From Caldisericales bacterium (lineage in GTDB: Bacteria; Caldisericota; Caldisericia; JAAYUI01): a stretch of DNA of 51,245 nt. The first letter of the stretch is position 1, and each line of letters begins with the position of its first letter. The stretch spans positions 1 to 51,245 of the forward strand of contig JAKIZT010000013.1 in NCBI GenBank assembly GCA_022707885.1, in the 5' to 3' direction. Under the pieces are notes generated by a model. The model was not told where the DNA came from and searched no databases. It worked only from the letters and a program-made list of their open reading frames with translations. Below are positions 34,162 through 42,672 of the stretch, piece by piece. Both the position numbers and the translations under genes were made by a program.

Positions 34162-35915
34162 GAACTTTTCTGGCTCTTGCCATAGCGACCACAATGGCTC
34201 TTGGCTGGCCATGCGCCTTTCCAGATGGTAAAGGCAATCCCTACACGCCCACCGAATTGCCGCCTGGCGAGCCACAGGTGCACTGGTCAATGTCTGAAGT
34301 GAAGTCTCCGACATCGGCCTGCATCGTAGAAAACAGGCTCTATTTTGCCTCTCAGAATATCGCAAATTGCCTTGACCTTGAAACCGGCAAAAAAATCTGG
34401 GGTGCAGAGCTTGTCTCAAACATTGTTGCACCGCCATGTTTCGTGAGTGGAAGAGCAATCTTTTGTGACAAGGTTGGCAATGTCTATTCGATAGACTCAT
34501 CAAACGGCAAGGTAATCGACAAGGCCTCAACAAGCTCTGGCATAGTCGCACCGCCCATAACTGTTTCCGGACTTATATATGTCTCTTCAACTTCTGGCAA
34601 GATTGTTTCCTTCACACCCGACCTAAAGGAACAGATGTCTGCTGACCTTGAAATACCACTCTCATGCTCCCCAATCATCATCTCCCAGGGACTCTTCCAG
34701 CAAACCAGCGATGGCACAATATACGTTATAAATCCAGAAAACGGGGCAATTCTTTCCAACATCAAGGCAGACCCTCCAATAGGGCAGATATGCCAGAATG
34801 ATGGATTAATAAATATTCCAGTGCAATCAGGGGTCACGAGGCTAAAGGGAGACCAGAGAACACCGATTGAGTTGCCATCTTCACCATCCTGTATGGTTGC
34901 TGTTCCCGGAGGACCCCTTGTCGTTGGAACAAGCTTTGGTCTTTATGGAATCAGCGGCGACAGGCTCTCGTGGTCTGTGAAAACGGAAAAACCGGTTTCA
35001 GCCGTATCGGCAAACTCCGAGATCGCCGTGTTCGGCTGTGCCGGGGGACTTGTGGCCGGAGTGAGGCTAAAGGATGGGGAAGTACTCTGGAAAGCAACCA
35101 TGGCTGGAGACATAGTTCACCCAATCCCGATTGTCCGTGATGGCCTTGTCATATCTTCGTCAAAATCAGTCACCTTCTTCAAGCTCTGGGATCTAAACCC
35201 GGAACCATCAATAATTGACCTTGGCCATGTTCCAACAGGCGAGACAGCCACAGGATCATTTTCAATGTCAAATCCGACCAATTCCACCGGCCCTGTTCAG
35301 GTAATATGCACCTCTGAAAAACCAGAGATAACAATCAACCCTGGCAACGCCATAATTGTGCCAGGAGGAAAAGTCTTCTTCAACGTTGTGCTCGACTCCA
35401 CGGGAATCAAAGAAGGCAAATACTCTACAACAATAACCATCAAGACAAAAACCAGCTCCTACAAGGTTGTTGTGGGTTACAATATCGTCCCGCAGCCCTT
35501 TGTTGCCGAGTTGAAGCTCGGCGACCCGATCATGAAGATGAAGAGGGGCACCCAAAAATGGGAAGTAAAGCTTGACAGTCCACCATTCCTCCAGTCGAAT
35601 AGGACAATGGTCCCGCTCCGCGCAATATCCGAATCATTCGGGCCAAAAGTCACCTACATCAAGGATGGTTGCCCCGGGTCCGGAAGAGTGGACATAACCC
35701 TTGGCGGAACAATCATTTATCACTGCATCGGCACAAACATTCTTACATTGAAGCTCCCAGGCAAACAGCCGGAGGCAAAAACATTCGACACAGCTTCTGT
35801 TATTGTTGCCGGACGCACTTTTGTACCCATAAGATTCATTGCCGAAGCATTTTTAGCCACAGTAAACTGGGACGCAAACACAAAAACTGTTATAATAACG
35901 TACCAGCCACCATGA
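34158..35915 (+). CDS. Exported beta-propeller protein with Ig-like and C-terminal stalk domains
   Basis: 585 residues. Signal peptide at 1-20 (MRTFLALAIATTMALGWPCA). Residues about 40-340 are PQQ-like blades (CLDLETGKKIWG, SIDSSNGKVID, VINPENGAI, VRLKDGEVLWK). Residues about 350-450 form an ASPM/Hydin-like Ig domain (IIDLGHVPTGETATGSF). Residues about 475-585 are a stalk domain (copper amine oxidase N-terminal-like) with both halves of its repeat, TMVPLRAISESFG and TFVPIRFIAEAFLATVNWD. The stalk domain is common in exported proteins of anaerobes and is taken to be structural. The gene overlaps those on both sides by ATGA, so MFS, this gene and the next form one coupled unit. Confidence 0.87.
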   Translation: MRTFLALAIATTMALGWPCAFPDGKGNPYTPTELPPGEPQVHWSMSEVKSPTSACIVENRLYFASQNIANCLDLETGKKIWGAELVSNIVAPPCFVSGRAIFCDKVGNVYSIDSSNGKVIDKASTSSGIVAPPITVSGLIYVSSTSGKIVSFTPDLKEQMSADLEIPLSCSPIIISQGLFQQTSDGTIYVINPENGAILSNIKADPPIGQICQNDGLINIPVQSGVTRLKGDQRTPIELPSSPSCMVAVPGGPLVVGTSFGLYGISGDRLSWSVKTEKPVSAVSANSEIAVFGCAGGLVAGVRLKDGEVLWKATMAGDIVHPIPIVRDGLVISSSKSVTFFKLWDLNPEPSIIDLGHVPTGETATGSFSMSNPTNSTGPVQVICTSEKPEITINPGNAIIVPGGKVFFNVVLDSTGIKEGKYSTTITIKTKTSSYKVVVGYNIVPQPFVAELKLGDPIMKMKRGTQKWEVKLDSPPFLQSNRTMVPLRAISESFGPKVTYIKDGCPGSGRVDITLGGTIIYHCIGTNILTLKLPGKQPEAKTFDTASVIVAGRTFVPIRFIAEAFLATVNWDANTKTVIITYQPP

Positions 35916-37498
35916 AAAAACTAACTGTCTTTGTCTTGGTCTTGCTTTGTGCCCTATCAGGGGTGACCTCTGCCATCGCTTTAACCCACGAAAGCGCTGG
36001 CGCAACATACACATTCATTGGTGGATCCTGGACTGACAAAAACTCCTGGGAACCTGCTACCGTGGGGAATGGCCCTGGACTTGATGACAATGTAGTCATT
36101 CCAGAGGGCAGAAATGCTGTAATGCCAAGATCTTGCGACATCGGAACGCTCACTGTCAGGGGAAAACTCGCAATGGGCAACGACCTTAGATTAAACTCGA
36201 TGACCGTGGAGACAGGTGGCGTTTTTGAACTCGGGGCCGAATTGACCTGCACAGGAATGCTGAAAAACAACGGTCAGGTAAAGGGTGGAGACATTTTTTT
36301 GAAATGCCAGAATTTTGAAAACAGCGCCTTTTTCATTGCAACTGGAAAAGTTCAGGTGGTTGCTGTTTTTAATATAAAGAACCTCGGCACACTGAAGGCA
36401 GGCCCGCTTTTGATGGTGAGGTCAAACAACTTCACAAATGACGGGCTTTTGGAAACAACTGCACAGCCAGGCACAGTGGCTGTTTTTATCAACAACAATC
36501 TTGTAAACAACGGTAACATAAGGGCTTCGGCCGGAAAAAGCGGAAACAATGGCGGGGCAATTTTTGTTGCCTGCTCCTCATTTGAAGGCACCGGAAAAAT
36601 TTACCCGGGCGACGGCGGGAATGGCAATCCGCCTGGAAAAAAGGGAATGGCTCTTATTGGTTCTTCCTTCGATCAGGCAAGCTGGACAAACTGGGAACCG
36701 GTCGCCCCAAAGGGCAATCCGCCACAGGACCTTACAGCCTGGAACGCACAGGTTGTACAGGCAAAAGATGGCAAATCATCAATATCCACCGGCAATCTCA
36801 AGATAGTCCCACCAACTACTTCAAAACCTGACAGTGACGGTTTTTATACCCACATCTGTGATGTTTCCGGTGGCACATACAATTTCACACTCGCATGGTC
36901 AGGCCAGGGCATTGCCCACATCAAAGGTTCGACATCAAATGGCTGGGTATTGAATGTCCCAGTCAACACAATGCTGGAGGGTGAAAGGTGTTCCGCTAAG
37001 GTCACCATACCGCCATCCCCAGAAGGTGTCAAAATCCTGACAATCAACTACGCCGTCCTGAAATCCAATTTCAGGGCCACGCTGACTGTTCTGGTATACT
37101 TTGTCAGGCACCCCGTGATAACCTTCAAAACAGGCCAAAGAATCGCCCAGGTTGAAAACCAGAATGGGATCTCCTCAAAACAGTACATGCATGTAGCCCC
37201 GTACAAAGCCGGTAACTGTGTCATGGTGCCCCTCAGGTTTTTTGTCGAGACATGCAACGGCTCTGTTTCATGGGACGCAAAAACCAGGACTGCAAAAGTT
37301 TCCATGCCAGGAAGAAAACTTGGTTTCTCAAAAAATTCTGCAAACTCTACCATTAATGGGCATCAGCAAAAAATGGCCACAAAGTGCACGATCATCAATG
37401 GAAGAATGATGGTCCCCGTTTCAGATTTGGCTGATATGTCCGGAGCATCATTCAAACTGCTTGAGGATGGTCAGATGTCCTTCAAGTATCCGGCATAG
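35912..37498 (+). CDS. Exported beta-helix-like protein with C-terminal stalk domain
   Basis: 528 residues from ATG 35912, which overlaps the upstream stop (ATGA). Signal peptide MKKLTVFVLVLLCALSGVTSAIA. Residues about 30-220 begin with the surface-protein entry pattern SWTDKNSWEPATVGNG and DDNVVIPEG. Short repeated strands follow (LTVRGKLAMGNDLRLNSMTV, FENSAFFIATGK, NFTNDGLLET, NLVNNGNIRAS), as in right-handed beta-helix adhesins. Residues about 290-390 are an Ig-like domain, and about 400-528 a stalk domain (CVMVPLRFFVETCNGSVSWD; MMVPVSDLADMSGASF). The frame is open far upstream, but the first 81 codons lie inside the previous gene and lack signal-peptide character. Likely a surface protein; target unknown. 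Confidence 0.82.
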   Translation: MKKLTVFVLVLLCALSGVTSAIALTHESAGATYTFIGGSWTDKNSWEPATVGNGPGLDDNVVIPEGRNAVMPRSCDIGTLTVRGKLAMGNDLRLNSMTVETGGVFELGAELTCTGMLKNNGQVKGGDIFLKCQNFENSAFFIATGKVQVVAVFNIKNLGTLKAGPLLMVRSNNFTNDGLLETTAQPGTVAVFINNNLVNNGNIRASAGKSGNNGGAIFVACSSFEGTGKIYPGDGGNGNPPGKKGMALIGSSFDQASWTNWEPVAPKGNPPQDLTAWNAQVVQAKDGKSSISTGNLKIVPPTTSKPDSDGFYTHICDVSGGTYNFTLAWSGQGIAHIKGSTSNGWVLNVPVNTMLEGERCSAKVTIPPSPEGVKILTINYAVLKSNFRATLTVLVYFVRHPVITFKTGQRIAQVENQNGISSKQYMHVAPYKAGNCVMVPLRFFVETCNGSVSWDAKTRTAKVSMPGRKLGFSKNSANSTINGHQQKMATKCTIINGRMMVPVSDLADMSGASFKLLEDGQMSFKYPA

Positions 37499-37525
37499 AG
37501 TAGTTAGCTTGCCTCAAAGAGACAT

Positions 37526-39487
37526 TTATTCTTCTGTTCTGGGTGTTTTCACCCATATTTTGGGTGACTTGCCAAAAAGTGACAGGATTGCCGCAAAAGT
37601 GTATGGTGCAGGCAACAGGAAAACGACAAAGCTGGCCATCAACAGTTTCGCAAGATCCATCACCAGAATACCCAAGGACAGCGGCCTGAATGTCTTGTCA
37701 AAAACCTCGTCATACCTGATATAGCAGTAGAAAGTGAAAGCCGTATAAGGAATGTTCAGGCAAAGCAAAAACCAGTACAGCACTGGGTTCTGTGAAAAAT
37801 AAGCCCCCGGAATACCAGCCCCAAAAGCATTTAATACAAGGATGACATCCATGGCCAGTACCACCAGTGTTGAAAGCTGATACACCACCCACTCAAGCGG
37901 GCCGGTCAATGTGAGGTTCCACCACAAGCTCAATGCCCTCTGGTCAAAATCTTTCCTTGTCCCAACGGCAGTGTCACGCCATGGGTAGGAGCGGATTGAC
38001 CGCATGACCTGCATGTGTCCGGAACCCCATCTGAGCCTCTGCCTGAAAAATTGTGCAACAGTTGGCGGTGTTTGCTCTGTCGATTTTACTGGCAAAAAGG
38101 CAAGTTTTGTTCCAAAGTATAGATAGGCCCTGCATCCAAACTCAAGGTCCTCGGTAAGGGAATTCTCATCGAAACCCCTCATCTTCTGGATCAGCTTCCA
38201 TGAAATAAAAAGATTGGTGCCGCCAACAAAAGGGAGTTTTTTTATGAGGAGCGGCAGGTACCAGTCATGGGCAATAGCTTTGTAGAGGCCGCCAATCCTC
38301 GAGATTGCACCCATCCTGAAGTAGTTTCTGACCTGGAAGAGTGGCCCCTGCATTATTTCTGGCGGATCCTTCGAGATGAGACGGCGACCAGCGTGAAGCA
38401 TCACATCATGGTCCGGGTGCGATTCCGCATCGTAAAAAACAACCATGTCGGTTTGAGGGTCAACATCATTAAATGCCCAGTTGAGCGCCCTGCCTTTTGT
38501 GGATTTTACCGGCTCCCCAGTGCATTTCCCACCCATCTCACCATCAAAATCAAACGGGACTTCGGAATGCTTGAGCCTGAACCCTGTGCCATTGCCGGCA
38601 ACAATGCAATCCTCAACTACCTGCTGGGTTGTCAGGAAGAAAGAATCATAAAGTTCACCAAGTTTTTCTATTGTGGGATGCTCTTCTCTGTACAGGAGTC
38701 TGTCCAGCTCAGCCAGCCTGAGGTTTTCGGTTCTCATTGGCGGAAGTCCGCCAGACATTGTGGAAATGATTTCTATTCGTCTGAGTGCAGAAATGTACTG
38801 GGGGTTTCTCTCCAAGAGCTTGCCAATGGCAAGCCTCGAGAGCAGAAGGAACTCTGTTATTGCCTGTGAAAGTCTCTCGTCTTCAATCCCGGGCATTGCC
38901 CTCCGCAAACCGTAGTAGACTGTGCTCAGGTCAGCAGGTCTGCCAGAAATTATGGTGTTGCAAAACTCGAATATTGCCCTTTCTATCTTGCCCCTGAGTA
39001 ATGCCCTGTCTGATTTTGGCGCAATATCCATGCACTGGAACATTATCTGTCCGTAGGGAAGTTTTGTGACTACATACGAAAGGAAAAATCCTGATGTTTT
39101 GATCTCTTTCGGGACAAAATCAGGATCAGAAAGAAGATCGTGGAGTTCTCCGATAAGCACTGGCTTGAAATTTTCGTGTTCCTGGCGCTCTTTCTGGTCA
39201 GTAACAACGATAACTTCAAGCGAATTCATGTCATAATCAAGCTTTGTGAGGTTTTCAATTGTCCTGGCTATGACAAGCGATTCGTTTCTGGCAGGAACCA
39301 TTACAGTAAAGAAAGGCAGGCCCACACCCTCTCTTTTTGCAAGGAACCTTAAGTCTTCAAGCGATATACTTACTTTTCTGTTCCAAAAATCCCTATTTGC
39401 CTGAAAACGCCATACAAAAAACCTAACGAACAGAACAAAGGAATAGAGGTAGGCGAGGAGGGCTAAAGAATAGAGGATTTCCAGCAT
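37526..39487 (-). CDS. Membrane glycosyltransferase family 2 with large insertion
   Basis: 653 residues. There is one membrane segment at 3-27 and about four near the C-terminus. The GT-A motifs of processive family-2 enzymes are present: FTVMVPARNES (60-70), IVVTD (93-97), DAE (353-355), GGTNLFIS (432-439), TED (445-447) and QRLRW (483-487, the QxxRW motif). It should use a nucleotide-sugar on the cytosolic side to build or export a surface polysaccharide; the sugar is unknown. Unusually, about 200 mainly helical residues (about 100-300) separate the first strand pair from the DAE loop. The ATG lies inside the upstream gene (65-base overlap) and has no clear ribosome-binding site. It is the last gene of the sigma-factor operon. 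Confidence 0.88.
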   Translation of the reverse strand: MLEILYSLALLAYLYSFVLFVRFFVWRFQANRDFWNRKVSISLEDLRFLAKREGVGLPFFTVMVPARNESLVIARTIENLTKLDYDMNSLEVIVVTDQKERQEHENFKPVLIGELHDLLSDPDFVPKEIKTSGFFLSYVVTKLPYGQIMFQCMDIAPKSDRALLRGKIERAIFEFCNTIISGRPADLSTVYYGLRRAMPGIEDERLSQAITEFLLLSRLAIGKLLERNPQYISALRRIEIISTMSGGLPPMRTENLRLAELDRLLYREEHPTIEKLGELYDSFFLTTQQVVEDCIVAGNGTGFRLKHSEVPFDFDGEMGGKCTGEPVKSTKGRALNWAFNDVDPQTDMVVFYDAESHPDHDVMLHAGRRLISKDPPEIMQGPLFQVRNYFRMGAISRIGGLYKAIAHDWYLPLLIKKLPFVGGTNLFISWKLIQKMRGFDENSLTEDLEFGCRAYLYFGTKLAFLPVKSTEQTPPTVAQFFRQRLRWGSGHMQVMRSIRSYPWRDTAVGTRKDFDQRALSLWWNLTLTGPLEWVVYQLSTLVVLAMDVILVLNAFGAGIPGAYFSQNPVLYWFLLCLNIPYTAFTFYCYIRYDEVFDKTFRPLSLGILVMDLAKLLMASFVVFLLPAPYTFAAILSLFGKSPKIWVKTPRTEE

Positions 39488-42400
39488 CAGGGGTAATTAT
39501 ATAGCTAATAGTTATTTTTTTGCCAGAGACCATGAGCTGGGCACCAAGAGACTCCGCAACAAACCTCAATGGGACAAAAGTAGTGCCTTTTTTCGTTCCT
39601 GGCGGGACTGGCAATGTTACAGGCTGGCCATTTACCAACGCGGTATTATTTCCAAGGACAAGTTCAATCTGTGTTTGTCCAAGGACAATCTTGATAGATT
39701 TGTTCTCCTGGTTGAAATCAACCTTTGCAGACAGACCCTCGCCAATGAGCCTGAGCGGTACCATGGTGGTGCCCTTTTCAAGGTACGGAGCAACTGTAAG
39801 TGTCACAATCTTCCCGTTTACAAAGGCTTCCTTGCTGCCAATTGAAATAACAACTGACCTTTTGAGGTTTCCAACCACAAGGACATTTGCAACAGTCTGG
39901 TTTTCCGCGGCATCTTTTGCCACAAACTGGATATTCTGCGGGCCGTTTTTGGCAATACCCGAGTAAGAAAAAGATCCATCTTCTTTAACCTCAAGGGCCA
40001 CGCCATTTACAGTCACCACAACTGGTGAATTGTCGGACATTTTCCCAGCAATCGAATACTCTGGCTTGTCTGCTTCAATCTTTTCTGGCAATTCCAATTT
40101 TGGTGGTGTCCAGTCAAAGCACACTTCCCTGTCCCAAACGGCCTTGTTTCCAGCTTCATCTTCAGCCACTGCCTGGGCCTTGATGCAATTCTGACCAGAT
40201 GAAACATATTCCACCCACCAGACGGACGTGAGTCCTTTTGAGAACAAGACCCCTGTGGTGTCTGCCGGATATAGCTCCACATCATTGTCATCGGCTATTG
40301 CAAGCGATTCCCTTATCGAATCGGACCTGGTGTAGATCTTGCCAGATGGGGGATCAAACTGTGGCGGCTTGGTGTCGATATTAATAAGGACTGTTTGCGT
40401 CTCGGATTTGTTTCCAAATGCATCAACACAATAACACGTTACAAAATGCCGTCCATCCTCAAGCGAGAATTCACCAGAATACTTCACCCGCTCCCCATCG
40501 ATATCGACAAAAATTGTCGGCGGTTCTTCACACGAAGACTGGGCAACAATTGCAAGCTTTGGTCTGGTGACAAACCATTCGGCTTTGCCATCTGGGGCTT
40601 TTGGGGTCGTCTGGATGGAAACGGTTGGAATATCCACAACAAGCAACCCTTCAGACTCTATCTGGTCCGGCTCTGTTTCTGTAGAGACCCATATTTTGTA
40701 TTTTCCGGGTTTGAGTGGTGTTTTTAAACCAGCCTCTTCATCAAAATTTATTGTGACAAGATCGCCCGGATTGTAGTCTTTTGGACAAACAAGTGCCAAT
40801 ATCGGCTTTGCCCATATGGCTTTCCTGCATGCGGCGCCATCAAAAACAAAATTTCTTATGAAAACCTGCCCGGTAAAATCAAACCCACCCTCAAAGCCAA
40901 TCTTGATGATAGTGCCATTTCTTATAGCACCAGCTTCTCCAAGCGTGAAAGAGACCTTCGCACCTGTATTTTTGCCAACAAGGCGCTTGTCTAACTCGCA
41001 AAAAACATTTGAAAGCTTTGTTGTGGCAAACATCACCGGATTGGAGATAACCTGAGCCCTTTCCCGGGATGTCCAGACGGTCACCTTGTGCATCGTTCCA
41101 GGCTTGCCAGGGTTCTTTATCCCACATTCAATCGGGAAGTTGATTGTGACCTCCGAGCCACCAGGAATGCGCTCTGGTGGAGAGATCGTCACAGTGTTGC
41201 CGGCCATAAAAGGGATATTTTTGATCTGCACGCCATTTATGGTAATTGTCTGGCACAACATCGACTGTGGCATGATAAAATCTTTTGAAAATTGCACTGA
41301 AATTGTGTCCAGCCCCGGTTCCAGGTCACCACAACCACCAGTTACAAAGGTAACGCTGTGCTTTGATTCGAGCGTTACAAACAGTGGTTCTACCGAATAA
41401 GAAACAGCGGTAAGTTTTGAATGCTGGACATAGAAATCAAAGGATGGCACTGGATAAGGCTCTGATGAAGTTTCGACATGAATTGAATAGGATGAGTCAA
41501 CCTCAGGCAGGATAATGCCGGCTCCAGGCAACATATCAATTATAACGTCTGTTTCAGGACCAATATTATCCGGAATTTTTATGGTTATTGAAGGCCCCTC
41601 CTGCCAGCTTGAGGAGTATGTCTTTCCGCTTACTTTTGAGGAATTGACGGCTATGTTGCCCTCTTCAATCTCTTTTGGCACCAAAAACACCTTGGGAAGC
41701 ATGAGGGTAACAGTCGATGATGCAAGCAGCGAACCATAAGGGCCAGTCCTGAAACGCACCTGAAAGGCAGAAACAGAGCAGGTGTAGGGATTTGAAAGCG
41801 TGATAGTGGCTCTCGTAACCGTTGATGGCCTTATATAATAAGGTTCGCTTGTCACAACAACCTGGTCGGCACTCGTGTAGAGCTTGAGTGTATACCAGCC
41901 CGGCTTTGACGGATTCTTTATGCCTGCCTTGGTGGTTATTTTTATCTCTATCAGATCACCAGCACTTATTGGGAAAGTGACAATGACATCAATCGTACTG
42001 TTGTAGGTACGCATGTATGACGAAGGAATGGCTGCACCGTTTACATAGACACCGCCAAAATCGATTTTTCCTATCTCGATGCCTGAAGGAAACGTTATGG
42101 ATATTGTAGTTTCCCTGTGACAGCCACAACCCTTGCCTGATGCCGAAGCTGACCTGAACCTGATTGTGTACTCTGCACAAGCATTTACATAATCAGGATT
42201 GACAGTTACAACCGGGGGTGAAACAGAACTCTGGTTGAAAGAAAATTCAAAAGACATGACCCTTTCAGTGGACGTGGTAAGGATTATAACGTGGGGGCCA
42301 GGATCGGAAGGGTTTTTGACATTGCAGATTTTTAGATAATGCCGGCCAATTGGTAAATCAGAGGTGAGTTGTATCTCAAGATCGTTGTCCTGCCCCATGA

Positions 42401-42668
42401 ACCTGTCTGGGCGCCCGTCAAGACTGATGCTCCTGCCATATCCAAAATAAATCTCGGCTCCTTTTGGCAAAATCAGGTGGATTGTCTCGCCTTTAGGCAA
42501 AATGCACTGGTTTTGGAAAACCACGGTATAGCACGCCATGGCACCAGAAATCATTGGTTCTATCACAATCTGGTAGAACGATATGGGGCAAGTGGAAGCA
42601 CTTGCTGCCCCGCTGATTGTGGAAAAAGCAATCAGAAGAGCCAGAACAAAGGCCGGAAACTTTTTCAT
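39423..42668 (-). CDS. Exported beta-sandwich repeat protein with C-terminal stalk domain
   Basis: 1081 residues. Signal peptide MKKFPAFVLALLIAFSTISGAASA. Five repeats of about 130 residues (about 28-145, 150-280, 285-415, 420-550, 552-680) each end in a phrase like AGIKNPSKPGWYTLKLYTSA. This is a module seen in stalk-domain proteins of anaerobes. Residues about 690-960 contain Ig-like domains (FVDIDGERVKYSGEFSLEDG, DWTPPKLELPEKI). Residues about 965-1058 are the stalk domain (TTMVPLRLIGEGLSAKVDF and TTFVPLRFVAESLGAQL). The last 23 residues lie in the overlap with the glycosyltransferase gene and look like read-through of a lost stop. Many cysteines (for example CGCH) suggest disulfides. A large surface or cell-wall protein; ligand unknown. 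Confidence 0.87.
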   Translation of the reverse strand: MKKFPAFVLALLIAFSTISGAASASTCPISFYQIVIEPMISGAMACYTVVFQNQCILPKGETIHLILPKGAEIYFGYGRSISLDGRPDRFMGQDNDLEIQLTSDLPIGRHYLKICNVKNPSDPGPHVIILTTSTERVMSFEFSFNQSSVSPPVVTVNPDYVNACAEYTIRFRSASASGKGCGCHRETTISITFPSGIEIGKIDFGGVYVNGAAIPSSYMRTYNSTIDVIVTFPISAGDLIEIKITTKAGIKNPSKPGWYTLKLYTSADQVVVTSEPYYIRPSTVTRATITLSNPYTCSVSAFQVRFRTGPYGSLLASSTVTLMLPKVFLVPKEIEEGNIAVNSSKVSGKTYSSSWQEGPSITIKIPDNIGPETDVIIDMLPGAGIILPEVDSSYSIHVETSSEPYPVPSFDFYVQHSKLTAVSYSVEPLFVTLESKHSVTFVTGGCGDLEPGLDTISVQFSKDFIMPQSMLCQTITINGVQIKNIPFMAGNTVTISPPERIPGGSEVTINFPIECGIKNPGKPGTMHKVTVWTSRERAQVISNPVMFATTKLSNVFCELDKRLVGKNTGAKVSFTLGEAGAIRNGTIIKIGFEGGFDFTGQVFIRNFVFDGAACRKAIWAKPILALVCPKDYNPGDLVTINFDEEAGLKTPLKPGKYKIWVSTETEPDQIESEGLLVVDIPTVSIQTTPKAPDGKAEWFVTRPKLAIVAQSSCEEPPTIFVDIDGERVKYSGEFSLEDGRHFVTCYCVDAFGNKSETQTVLINIDTKPPQFDPPSGKIYTRSDSIRESLAIADDNDVELYPADTTGVLFSKGLTSVWWVEYVSSGQNCIKAQAVAEDEAGNKAVWDREVCFDWTPPKLELPEKIEADKPEYSIAGKMSDNSPVVVTVNGVALEVKEDGSFSYSGIAKNGPQNIQFVAKDAAENQTVANVLVVGNLKRSVVISIGSKEAFVNGKIVTLTVAPYLEKGTTMVPLRLIGEGLSAKVDFNQENKSIKIVLGQTQIELVLGNNTALVNGQPVTLPVPPGTKKGTTFVPLRFVAESLGAQLMVSGKKITISYIITPDAGNPLFFSPPRLPLFLCSVR

Positions 42669-42672
42669 GGTT

